NCBI RefSeq assembly: GCF_900102635.1
Contig: NZ_FMZQ01000002.1
Span: 1-64,000 of the forward strand
Direction: 5' to 3'
Length of the DNA: 64,000 nt
From: Ectopseudomonas chengduensis
GTDB taxonomy: Bacteria; Pseudomonadota; Gammaproteobacteria; Pseudomonadales; Pseudomonadaceae
Shown: in pieces, positions 8,552-16,517 of the stretch
Layout of the letters: the number at the start of each line of letters is the position of its first letter
Numbering within the stretch: the first letter of the stretch is position 1
Position numbers and translations under genes: made by a program
The notes under the pieces: generated by a model
What the model was told of the DNA's origin: nothing
Seen by the model: the letters and a program-made list of their open reading frames with translations, nothing else
Databases searched by the model: none

Positions 8552-9796
8552 ATGACCTTCGCTGCCTGGCTGACCATCGGCCTGTTCGTTCTCACCTACC
8601 TGGGCATGGCTGCCGGCGGTGTTCGCGGCCTGCGCATCGACCGCAGCTGGATCGCCTGCTGCGCGGCAGTGCTGTTGCTGGTCAGCGGTGCGCTGAGCAT
8701 GGAGGATGCGGCCCATCATCTCGACCCTGGTGCGTTGTTGCTGCTGTTGGCGTTGATGCTGATCTCGGCGCAGTTCGATTTTTCCGGGGTGTATGCCTGG
8801 CTCAACCGCTACCTGACCGAGCATGCCGAGCGCCCGGCTGTGCTGCTGATGGGCGTGGTGCTACTGGGTGGCTTGCTCTCGGCGGTGCTGGTCAACGATA
8901 TCGTCGCCTTCGCCCTGACTCCGCTGTTGTGTCGCAGCCTGCATCTGCGCGGGCTGGAGCCGCGGCCGTTTCTGTTGGCGCTGGCGTTGTCGTGCAACGC
9001 CGGCTCGGCAGCGAGCCTGATCGGCAACCCGCAGAACATTCTCATTGGGCAGGCCGGCAGTCTGGATTTCTGGGGTTATGTGGCCGTGGCCGGGCCACCC
9101 GCCGTGATCGCGATGGCCATCGTTTACGCAGTGATCTGGCTGCAGTGGCGTCATCGCTGGGGCGAAGCGAGGCCGCTGACCGCGGACGATACGCCGGTCG
9201 AGCATATCTACGGCGCGCACAGCTATCTCAAGCCGCTGCTGGCCAGCCTGGCGCTGCTGGCGCTGTTCGCCACGGCGCTGCCGCGCGAGCTATCGGCGCT
9301 GTTGATCGCGGTGCTGGTGATGATGTCGCGGCGGGTGGACAGCCGCGACTACGTGAACAAGGTGGACTGGAACCTGCTGTTGCTGTTCGTGGGCTTGTTC
9401 CTGGTCAGCGGCGCCGCGCTGCAGTTGCCACAGCTGGCGCATGGTGCGGCCTGGCTGGCCGAGCACGGGTTGTTGCCGCAGGGCGTTATATCGCTTGCTA
9501 CCTCGTCGCTGCTGGCGAGCAACTTGATCGGCAATGTGCCCTTCGTGGTGTTGCTGCTGGGCTTGATGCCGGAGCTGTCGCACTCGGTACTGATCGGCCT
9601 GGCAGTGATGTCGACGCTGGCCGGCAACCTGCTATTGATCGGCAGCGTGGTCAACCTGATCGTCGCCGAAGGGGCGAAACGTCAGGGCGTCAGGCTTGGC
9701 TTCGTCGATTATGCGCGCAGCGGCGTGCCGGTGACATTGCTGAGCATGACGGTGGCCGGGCTGTGGCTGGCGCTGGGCGGCTGGTTGCCCTGGTAA
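8552..9796 (+). CDS. SLC13/ion-transporter-superfamily permease
   Basis: The 414-residue protein has about 10-11 hydrophobic segments and no soluble domain. Two re-entrant-type motifs of the ion transporter superfamily are visible: VLVNDIVAFALTPLL (about 112-126) and NAGSAASLIGNPQNILIG (about 149-166). The fold is shared by arsenite, dicarboxylate, citrate and sulfate carriers, so the substrate is not assignable; a cation-coupled anion or carboxylate transporter is likely. It is transcribed alone in this direction and is the first of four related permeases in an 8-kb stretch. The ATG at 8552 lacks a clear Shine-Dalgarno sequence but puts the first helix at the N-terminus. Confidence 0.82.
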   Translation: MTFAAWLTIGLFVLTYLGMAAGGVRGLRIDRSWIACCAAVLLLVSGALSMEDAAHHLDPGALLLLLALMLISAQFDFSGVYAWLNRYLTEHAERPAVLLMGVVLLGGLLSAVLVNDIVAFALTPLLCRSLHLRGLEPRPFLLALALSCNAGSAASLIGNPQNILIGQAGSLDFWGYVAVAGPPAVIAMAIVYAVIWLQWRHRWGEARPLTADDTPVEHIYGAHSYLKPLLASLALLALFATALPRELSALLIAVLVMMSRRVDSRDYVNKVDWNLLLLFVGLFLVSGAALQLPQLAHGAAWLAEHGLLPQGVISLATSSLLASNLIGNVPFVVLLLGLMPELSHSVLIGLAVMSTLAGNLLLIGSVVNLIVAEGAKRQGVRLGFVDYARSGVPVTLLSMTVAGLWLALGGWLPW

Positions 9797-9804
9797 CGGC
9801 GCCG

Positions 9805-9926
9805 TAGGGCGGACTCCGAGCGTAGGCGGACTCAGGAGCCTAAGCGAACAGTCCGCCATTGGCGGTGGCTGGCGGGTTGCGTCGGCGTACTGCTGCGCGA
9901 ACGGAGCGCCGCCCGGTACACCCTAC
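9805..9926. repeat. Degenerate dispersed repeat, GTAGGGCGGAC type
   Basis: The stretch starts GTAGGGCGGACT and ends with ACACCCTAC. It contains a GTCCGCC block complementary to the GGCGGAC at its start. It resembles the GTAGGGCGG class of palindromes seen at 19431 and 51844 but is imperfect. It separates the SLC13 gene from the convergent rlmF. Confidence 0.35.
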
Positions 9927-9944
9927 CTGGCTGAATTGGCCGGC

Positions 9945-10946
9945 TCAGCGCCAGCGGTTGTTGCGCCAGGCGCTGCGCTCTTCGGCATCCTTGAACGTCC
10001 AGGCCACTAGGCGGCTCTGCTTCTGCCCCTGGGACATGCCGAGGATGCGTACCTCGGCTGCGCCTGCCTTTGCCAGCCAGCCCTGCAGCAGTTCGACGTT
10101 GCTGCCCTTGGATACCAGGCTGCTGAACCACAACACCTGCTCGGCTACCTGTGCGCTTTCGCTGGCCATGCGCTTGAGAAAGGCGGCCTCGCCACCCGGG
10201 CACCACAGCTCGGCCGCCTGGCCACCGAAGTTGAGCACCGGCAGCTTGCGCTTGGGGTCGAGCTTGCCCAGGTTGCGCCATTTGCGCGTGCTACCGCTGG
10301 TGGCCTCGGCGGCGCTGGAGTGGAAGGGTGGATTGCACAGGCTCAGATCGACATACTCCTGCGCCTGCAGCAGGCCGAGGAAGATGTGTTCGGCATTGGC
10401 CTGTTGGCGCAGCTCGACGCCGCCGGCCAGTTGCGGGTTGGCAGCGACGATGGCACGTGCCGATGCCAGTGCTTCGCTGGCAATGTCGGTACCCATGAAC
10501 TGCCAGTCATATTCGCAGCGACCAATCAGTGGATAGATGCAGTTGGCACCGACGCCGATATCCAGGGCTCGCACCTTCTCGCCATGGGGAATCTGACCGT
10601 CGTTGTCGCTCGCCAGCAGGTCGGCAAGGTTGTGCAGGTAATCGGCGCGGCCCGGGATCGGTGGGCACAGGTAGCCGTCGGGAATATCCCAGTGGCGGAT
10701 GCCGTAGTACTGCGCCAGCAGCGCACGGTTGAACACTTTGACCGCTGCCGGGTTGGCGAAGTCGATGCTCGGCTTGCCATAGGGATTGCTGATGACGAAG
10801 TCGCCCAGCTCGGGACTTGCCTTGATCAGCGCGGGAAAATCGTAGCGCCCCTGGTGACGGTTGCGAGGGTGCAGCTCGCCCTTGCTCGGCGCGGTTTTCA
10901 CGGCGGCGGGAGCGGGCTTGCGCGGGCGTTTCGGCGGCTGGGGCAT
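9945..10946 (-). CDS. rlmF: 23S rRNA (adenine(1618)-N6)-methyltransferase
   Basis: The protein methylates A1618 of 23S rRNA using S-adenosylmethionine. Recognition rests on family-specific blocks: [13 protein letters not shown] near the N-terminus, [13 protein letters not shown], the SAM-binding segment [16 protein letters not shown] and the catalytic LCNPPFHSS. With the ATG at 10946 it has 333 residues, slightly more than the E. coli enzyme of 308 because of a Lys/Pro-rich N-terminal extension. The start is uncertain; there is no strong Shine-Dalgarno sequence, and a start further upstream at 11003 is open. It is a housekeeping gene placed between two transporter genes, convergent with the SLC13 gene at 8552. 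Confidence 0.9.
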   Translation of the reverse strand: MPQPPKRPRKPAPAAVKTAPSKGELHPRNRHQGRYDFPALIKASPELGDFVISNPYGKPSIDFANPAAVKVFNRALLAQYYGIRHWDIPDGYLCPPIPGRADYLHNLADLLASDNDGQIPHGEKVRALDIGVGANCIYPLIGRCEYDWQFMGTDIASEALASARAIVAANPQLAGGVELRQQANAEHIFLGLLQAQEYVDLSLCNPPFHSSAAEATSGSTRKWRNLGKLDPKRKLPVLNFGGQAAELWCPGGEAAFLKRMASESAQVAEQVLWFSSLVSKGSNVELLQGWLAKAGAAEVRILGMSQGQKQSRLVAWTFKDAEERSAWRNNRWR

Positions 10947-11057
10947 GAACGGGCATCTAGCGATTGGGGCGCGGATTTTCCCATAGTCGGGCTGGGCACG
11001 CACTGCATTCGGGACAAGGGAAGCTGGTGCGCGCGGCGCACCCTAGGTCTCTGCTCT

Positions 11058-11120
11058 TGTAGGAGCCCGCTTGCGGGCGATCAGCGGTAGCTGATGATCG
11101 CTGGCAAGCCAGCTCCTACA
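11058..11120. repeat. Dispersed palindrome, TGTAGGAGC type
   Basis: The outer ends TGTAGGAGC and GCTCCTACA are inverted, with inner arms CTTGCGGGCGATCA and TGATCGCTGGCAAG. This is the commonest REP class of Pseudomonas. It overlaps the 3' end of the minus-strand permease gene and provides its stop codon. Related copies are at 20478-20538, 53230-53303 and 61847-61903. Confidence 0.85.
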
Positions 11121-12945
11121 GCGGAAAGATCAGCGGCACCAGCAGCACGCTGACCATCATCACCAGCAGGGTGAAGGGCACGCCGATGCGCACGAAGTCG
11201 CCGAAGCGGTACTGCCCGGGTCCCAGCACCAGGGTGTTTACCGGCGAGGAGATCGGCGTCATGAAGGCGGCCGAGGCAGCCAGGGCCACGGTCATGGCGA
11301 AGGGCAGGGGCGACACATCCAGCGCCTGCGCCGTGGCGATGGCCACCGGGGCCATCAGTACCGCCGTGGCGGTGTTGGAGATGAACAGGCCGATCACCGC
11401 GGTGAGGGCGAACAGGCTGGCCAGGATTAGATGCGGCCCGGCATCGCCCAGGCCGCCGACCAGGCCCTGCACGGCCAGCTCGACGCCACCAGTCTGCTGC
11501 AGCGCCTGGGCGAAGGGCAGCATGCCGACGATGAGAATCAGCGTCGGCCAGTGAATGGCGCGGTAGGCGCTATCGAGGTCGATGCAGCGAAACGCGCCCA
11601 TCAGCAGGCAGGCGATCAATGCGGCCTGCACGTTGGGTACCAGGCCGCTGACCATCAGCAGCACCATTACCGCCAGGCTGAGCAATGCGTAGGGCGCCTT
11701 GCGTGCGGCAGGTGCAACTTCGGCCACTTCCGCCGGTAGGCTGAGCACCAGGAAATCGCGGCTCAGCCCCTGCAGGCGGTGAATGTCGCGCCAGGATCCG
11801 CCCACCAGCAGGGTATCGGAGGCCTTGAGTTTCTCGTCCACCAGCACGCCCTCCAGCGCCTGGCCCTGGCGGCGCAGGCCGACCACGTTGAGTTTGTGCT
11901 GCGAACGAAAGCCCAGTTCCTGGATGGTCTTGCCCGGCAGTTGCGACTCCGGCGGCAGCGCCACTTCGGCAAGGCCCAGTTCATGGGCGTGCAGGCTGAA
12001 ATACGAATGCGGCAGCGGCATGGGCTCGAGGCCCAGGGCCTGGTAACTGCCGAGCAGGCCGATGGTGGGGCTGGCGATATCCACCAGCAGCACGTCGCCC
12101 GGTTCCAGCAGGGTATTGCCGTTGGCCATCAGCAACAGGGTGCGCAGGCGCTGGCGGCGCTCGATGGCGATGACGTTGATGCCATGATCACGACGCAGTT
12201 GCAGTTCGTTGAGTACCTGATTGGCCAGGGGCGAGTCGGCGCGTACCTGCAGGCGCCGTTCGCGCTCGCTCAGGCTATAGCGCTCGGCCAGATCGGCCAG
12301 GGTCAGGCGTGGCGGCTCGCCTCCTTCACCAGCGTCCATGCGTACCAGCCAACGCCGGGCGATCAGCATGTAGCCGATGCCGAGCAGCAGCACCGCCAGG
12401 CCAATGGGGGTGAGATCAAAAAAGCCAAAACCATCCAGGCCGGCGCGGCGCAGTTCGGCATGCACCACCAGGTTTGGTGGTGTGGCGACCAGCGTCAGCA
12501 TGCCGCTGATCAGGCCGGCGAAGGCCAGTGGCATCATCAGTCGCGCCGGGGCGATGCGCAGGCGCGCAGCTACACCGAGCACCACGGGGATGAAGATCGC
12601 CACTACACCGGTTGAACTCATCACCGAGCCCAGGCCGGCCACCGCCAGCATCAGCAGAATCAGCAGGCGCGTCTCGCTGCTACCGGCCTTGGTCACCAGC
12701 CAGTCGCCCAGGCGGTAGGCGATGCCAGTGCGCACCAGGCCGTCGCCGATGACGAACAACGCGGCAATGAGGATGACGTTGGCGTCGCTGAAACCGGCCA
12801 GGGTCTGTTGCAGGTCGAGTACGCCGCTCAGCGGCAGGGCGACCAGCACCAGCAGGGCGACCACGTCCATGCGTGGCTTGCCGATGACGAAAAGAGTGAC
12901 GGCGCCGGCCAGCAGGCCCAGCACCCAGAGCAGATCCGGATTCAT
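11116..12945 (-). CDS. SLC13-family permease with two RCK_C (TrkA_C) domains
   Basis: The 609-residue protein has N-terminal membrane segments (about 1-190), a cytosolic insert with two TrkA_C-like regions (about 205-290 and 305-385, with features such as LEPGDVLLVDIAS and SDTLLVGGSWRDIH), then a second membrane half (about 400-609). This layout is that of Na+/sulfate or dicarboxylate symporters in which the RCK_C domains are thought to regulate transport. Motifs of the ion transporter fold are SSTGVVAIFIPV and ISNTATAVLMAP. The substrate is not assignable. It begins 30 bp after the winged-helix gene upstream and probably shares its transcript. Its TAG stop is formed by the outer end of the REP at 11058-11120. 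Confidence 0.85.
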   Translation of the reverse strand: MNPDLLWVLGLLAGAVTLFVIGKPRMDVVALLVLVALPLSGVLDLQQTLAGFSDANVILIAALFVIGDGLVRTGIAYRLGDWLVTKAGSSETRLLILLMLAVAGLGSVMSSTGVVAIFIPVVLGVAARLRIAPARLMMPLAFAGLISGMLTLVATPPNLVVHAELRRAGLDGFGFFDLTPIGLAVLLLGIGYMLIARRWLVRMDAGEGGEPPRLTLADLAERYSLSERERRLQVRADSPLANQVLNELQLRRDHGINVIAIERRQRLRTLLLMANGNTLLEPGDVLLVDIASPTIGLLGSYQALGLEPMPLPHSYFSLHAHELGLAEVALPPESQLPGKTIQELGFRSQHKLNVVGLRRQGQALEGVLVDEKLKASDTLLVGGSWRDIHRLQGLSRDFLVLSLPAEVAEVAPAARKAPYALLSLAVMVLLMVSGLVPNVQAALIACLLMGAFRCIDLDSAYRAIHWPTLILIVGMLPFAQALQQTGGVELAVQGLVGGLGDAGPHLILASLFALTAVIGLFISNTATAVLMAPVAIATAQALDVSPLPFAMTVALAASAAFMTPISSPVNTLVLGPGQYRFGDFVRIGVPFTLLVMMVSVLLVPLIFPL

Positions 12946-12975
12946 CGCAGCTCCAAGAGGTGTGGAGCGATTATT

Positions 12976-13272
12976 TCAGGGATAACCGAGCGTGGTTTTG
13001 ATCTGCTGCAGGTTGGCGGCGATCCAGCGTTTGTCGATCGGGCCCCAGTCGCGAATCTGGTAGTGGCCGGCGTTGTTGCGTTCACCCTCGCTCTGCTCGA
13101 ACTGGCAGTCGATATCCAGCTCGGCCAGTGCGGCAAGGGTGTCCTGCGCGGTACGTCGAGGCATGCCGGTGGCGTCCATCAGCGCCGGCACGCTGACGGC
13201 CTGGCCGCTGTCGATCAGCCAGGCGACGTAGAGGCGGCGGTAGAAACTGGTGCGGGTCTTGCTCGTCTGCAT
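12976..13272 (-). CDS. Small winged helix-turn-helix protein
   Basis: The 98-residue protein contains a helix-turn-helix segment, SVPALMDATGMPRRTAQDTLAALAE by composition (about 27-51), followed by a wing-like stretch ending in GHYQIRDWGPIDKRW. It is probably a DNA-binding regulator of the small YfeC/FaeA-like type. I recall uncharacterised Pseudomonas homologues but no function. It lies between nhaD (37 bp upstream) and the SLC13-RCK gene (30 bp downstream), all on the minus strand, so a role in controlling this transporter operon is a fair inference. No inducer-binding domain is present. Confidence 0.75.
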   Translation of the reverse strand: MQTSKTRTSFYRRLYVAWLIDSGQAVSVPALMDATGMPRRTAQDTLAALAELDIDCQFEQSEGERNNAGHYQIRDWGPIDKRWIAANLQQIKTTLGYP

Positions 13273-13309
13273 GCTGACTCCCTGTACGTATCCGGGCGCC
13301 GCACCGGGA

Positions 13310-14686
13310 TCAGGCGGCGAACATCAGCATATAGGTGACGGCCCCGGCCAGGTAGCCGATGAAGGCCAGGCCGCTGATCTTCTTCAGGTACCAGATGAAG
13401 TTGATCTTCTCCATGCCCATGGCGGCCACGCCAGCGGCCGAGCCGATGATCAGGCAACTGCCGCCGGTGCCGGCGCAGTAGGCGAGCATTTCCCAGAAGT
13501 TGCCGTCGACCACGAAATTGCGCAGCCATGGCAGCTCGTCAGCCGCCGCCGTGGCCAGGGCTTCGGGGCTGACCAGCGGATACATCTTCATGGCGCCGGC
13601 GACCATTGGCACGTTGTCCACCACGGCCGAGAGCATGCCGATGGAAATGGCGATGCTGTAGATGTTGCCCAGGCTGTCCTTGAGCAGCGTCGCCACCTGG
13701 ATCAGGTGACCGGCGCTGGACAGCGCGGAAACCGCAAGCAGGATGCCGAGGAAGAACAGCACGCTGGTGATGTCGATGCGACGCAATACGCCAACCACCG
13801 ACAGAGGGTCCTTCTCTTCGCTGTTCTTGCTGCGGTGAATGATCTCGGTGGTGATCCACAGCAGGCTCAGGCCAAAGAGGATGCCCATGTAAGGCGGCAG
13901 ATGGGTGATGGTCTTGAACACCGGCACGAAGATCAGTACACCCAGGCCCAGGCCGAACACCAGGTTGCGTTCGAAGGGGGTGGTCGGGTCGCGGCGGCTT
14001 TCGGCGCTTTCCTTGATGCGCGGTTCGGTCACCTCACCCTTGAGGCGAAAGCTCATGATCAGCAGCGGCACCAGCAGGCAGATCAGGCTGGGCAGGAACA
14101 GCTTGGTGATGATGCCGGTGGCGGTGACCTGATTGCCGATCCACAGCATGGTGGTGGTGACGTCACCGATCGGCGACCAGGCGCCGCCGGCATTGGCGGC
14201 GATGACCACGATACCTGCATAGAACCAGCGCTCGTGCAGGTCGGCGATCAGCTTGCGCAGCAGCGAGATCATCACGATGGTCGTGGCCAGGTTGTCCAGT
14301 GCAGAGGACAGGAAGAAGGTGATCAGCCCGATCAACCACAGCAGGTGCACACGCTTGTGGGTACGGATGCGATCGGTGATGACCTTGAAACCTTCATGGG
14401 CATCGATCAGCTCGACGATGGTCATCGCACCCATGAGGAAGAACAGAATCTCGGAGATTTCACCCAGGTGGTGACGCAGTTCCTCGACCACGTGATGGCT
14501 GTTGGTGCTGGCGCCAGCCGTACCGCTGCCGAGCAATGGCAGGATGCTGTCGGCGCCGAGAACCAGCAGGGTCCAGGCGATCACGGCCGTGAGCAGTGCA
14601 GACGCTGCCTTGTCGATCTTTAACGGGTGCTCGAGTGCAATGCACAGGTAGCCGAGGACGAAGACGAGTGCCATCAACGCATACAT
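13310..14686 (-). CDS. nhaD: Na+/H+ antiporter NhaD
   Basis: The 458-residue inner-membrane protein should expel Na+ (or Li+) in exchange for protons, supporting growth in salt or alkaline medium. Family features are the N-terminal YLCIALEHPLKIDK, SSALDNLATTIVMISLL, NAGGAWSPIGDVTTTMLWIG and VVDNVPMVAGAMKMYP, matching the conserved Asp/Asn/Thr regions of NhaD. About twelve hydrophobic segments are visible and the length is normal. The ATG at 14686 has a GCGGAA upstream. It appears to be the first gene of nhaD, winged-helix gene and SLC13-RCK gene. The 180 bp upstream contain an AT-rich TATAAA stretch on the minus strand, but I cannot assign a -35 box. Confidence 0.9.
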   Translation of the reverse strand: MYALMALVFVLGYLCIALEHPLKIDKAASALLTAVIAWTLLVLGADSILPLLGSGTAGASTNSHHVVEELRHHLGEISEILFFLMGAMTIVELIDAHEGFKVITDRIRTHKRVHLLWLIGLITFFLSSALDNLATTIVMISLLRKLIADLHERWFYAGIVVIAANAGGAWSPIGDVTTTMLWIGNQVTATGIITKLFLPSLICLLVPLLIMSFRLKGEVTEPRIKESAESRRDPTTPFERNLVFGLGLGVLIFVPVFKTITHLPPYMGILFGLSLLWITTEIIHRSKNSEEKDPLSVVGVLRRIDITSVLFFLGILLAVSALSSAGHLIQVATLLKDSLGNIYSIAISIGMLSAVVDNVPMVAGAMKMYPLVSPEALATAAADELPWLRNFVVDGNFWEMLAYCAGTGGSCLIIGSAAGVAAMGMEKINFIWYLKKISGLAFIGYLAGAVTYMLMFAA

Positions 14687-14867
14687 GTTCGGAGTTCCGC
14701 TCTGATTCTTATTGGTTGGGACGTGCCGGAGGGGTGCTGCCAGGCGGGTGAAGATGCCTGAAACAATTGGAAAAAGGGAAGGTTTTTATAGCGAAAAGAG
14801 CAAAGAGATGAGCGCTTTGCTACCTAATGAGGAGTTCGAGCCGGTGCACTGGCCGGCCCGAAACGGA

Positions 14868-16298
14868 TCACGCGGCAGTCTGCGGCTTAGGTGGCAGCAG
14901 GTAGGCGAGGGCGATGGCCAGCACCGGCATGATCAGGTTGAAGAAGCAGTACGGCAGGTAGCTCAGCGTCGCCACGCCGAGAGTTGCGGCCATATAGGCG
15001 CCGCAGGTGTTCCACGGCACCAGCACCGAGGTCAGGGTGCCGCCGTCTTCCAGCGCGCGAGACAGGCTGGTCGGCGCCAGGCCACGTTTCTCGTATTCGG
15101 CACGGTACATGCGTCCGGGCAGCACCAGGGCGATGTACTGGTCGGCGGTGATGACGTTGGTGCCGATGGTGGTGGTGATGGTGCTGGCGACCAGGCCGCT
15201 GTCGCTGCGTACCAGGCGTAGCGCGCTTTGTAGCAGGCGTTGCAGCAGGCCAAGGCGCTCCAGCACGCCACCGAAGCACATGGCGCAGATGATCAGCCAT
15301 ACGGTGGTGAGCATGCTGGCCATGCCGCCCTTGGACAGCAGGCCGTCCAGCTCGGCGTTGCCGCTGGCCGACTCGTAGCCGGCGAACAGCGCGCTCCATA
15401 CCGTCTTCAGCGGCGCCAGGACACCGGCCGCCGGATCGGCCAGGCGGCTCATCACGTCGGGCTGGAACAGCACGGCGAACAGCGCGCCGAGCAGGGCGGC
15501 GAGAAATACCGCAGGGAAGGCCGCCCACTGGCGCACGGCGAGCAGCAGCAGGAAGGCTACCGGTAGCAGCAGGTGCCAGCCGAGGTTGAACTGTGCCTCC
15601 AGCGCGGTCAGCACCTCGGCGATACGGCTGGTGTCATGTTCGGCGCTGGCCTGCTGGCCGAGGGCGAAGAAGATCACCAGGGCGATCAGCAGCGCCGGCA
15701 CAGTGGTACGCAGCATGTTGCGGATATGCGCGAACAGATCGGCGCCGGCAGCGGCCGGGGCCAGGTTGGTGGTGTCCGACAATGGCGACAGCTTGTCGCC
15801 GAAGTAGGCGCCGGAAATGATCGCTCCGGCGGTGATCGCCGGGTCTAGACCCAACCCGGCCGCCACGCCCATCAGGCCGATGCCGAGGGTGCCGGCCACC
15901 GTCCAGGAGCTGCCGATGGACAGCGCGGTGAGCGCGCAGATCAGGCAACTGGTGAGGTAGAAGTACTCGGCGCTGATCAGCTTCAGGCCCAGCCAGATCA
16001 TGGTCGGCACCGTGCCGGCGAGAATCCAGGTGCCGATCAGCGCACCGACCGCCAGCAGAATCAGGTTGGCCTTCATCGCCATATGGATGCCAGCGAGTAT
16101 GCCTTCCTCTATCTCGGCCCAGCGCAGGCCGTTCTTCAGGCCGACCAGGCCGGCGACGAAGGCGGCGCTCATCAGTGCGATCTGGTTCGGGCCGCTGGAG
16201 GAGCTGTCGCCGAACAGGTAAACGGAGAGGCTGAGCAGCACGACGAGCACGCCAATTGGCAGCAAGGCGTCGAGCAGGGAAGGGGGGCGGGCAGTCAT
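14868..16298 (-). CDS. nhaC: Na+/H+ antiporter NhaC
   Basis: With the ATG at 16298 the protein has 476 residues and about eleven to twelve membrane segments. The diagnostic NhaC block GDKLSPLSDTTNLAPAAAG is present (about 187-205), as are SIGSSWTVAGTLGIGLMG and LVPWNTCGAYMAATLG. NhaC exchanges external protons for internal Na+; some relatives exchange malate/lactate or other organic anions, so the ion role is the likeliest but not proven. The start is chosen over a codon nine residues upstream because it has a TTGGAA sequence at proper distance and begins the family's usual N-terminus. It is upstream of nhaD on the same strand, with a 180-bp gap. Confidence 0.87.
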   Translation of the reverse strand: MTARPPSLLDALLPIGVLVVLLSLSVYLFGDSSSSGPNQIALMSAAFVAGLVGLKNGLRWAEIEEGILAGIHMAMKANLILLAVGALIGTWILAGTVPTMIWLGLKLISAEYFYLTSCLICALTALSIGSSWTVAGTLGIGLMGVAAGLGLDPAITAGAIISGAYFGDKLSPLSDTTNLAPAAAGADLFAHIRNMLRTTVPALLIALVIFFALGQQASAEHDTSRIAEVLTALEAQFNLGWHLLLPVAFLLLLAVRQWAAFPAVFLAALLGALFAVLFQPDVMSRLADPAAGVLAPLKTVWSALFAGYESASGNAELDGLLSKGGMASMLTTVWLIICAMCFGGVLERLGLLQRLLQSALRLVRSDSGLVASTITTTIGTNVITADQYIALVLPGRMYRAEYEKRGLAPTSLSRALEDGGTLTSVLVPWNTCGAYMAATLGVATLSYLPYCFFNLIMPVLAIALAYLLPPKPQTAA

Positions 16299-16419
16299 GG
16301 GTGTTCCAAGTGATCGATCAAACAAGAGGTAAAAGCCGGGAAGGCGCTCTTATGAAAAGGCCAAGCCTGTTGTTGGACGGGCTTTGCGAGGGCGGCTCAG
16401 TTGAGGCGCAGTACCGATT

Positions 16420-16440
16420 GTGGGCTGAAGCCCACCCTAC
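16420..16440. repeat. Half-copy of a GTAGGGTGGGC dispersed repeat
   Basis: On the minus strand this reads GTAGGGTGGGCTTCAGCCCA, with an internal TGGGCTTCAGCCCA hairpin. It is of the same general class as the other palindromes in this window, but no matching opposite arm is present. The surrounding bases 16299-16461 hold no gene. Confidence 0.3.
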
Positions 16441-16461
16441 GAGTTGGGCTGATGCCCTTCC

Positions 16462-16497
16462 CACAAAAAACAAACCCGCGCCGGTTGGGGCGCGGGT
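16462..16497 (-). terminator. Rho-independent terminator of valS
   Basis: On the minus strand a 9-bp perfect GC-rich stem ACCCGCGCC/GGCGCGGGT (16474-16482 with 16489-16497) with a 6-nt loop is followed by TTGTTTTTTGT. It lies 20 bp beyond the valS stop codon. Confidence 0.88.
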
Positions 16498-16517
16498 CTG
16501 TGGGTGTCGCGCGGTGA

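Noticed and set aside
14687-14867. Possible ion-sensing riboswitch upstream of nhaD
   Set aside because: I could not draw a conserved fold in the AT-rich leader; no evidence beyond position.
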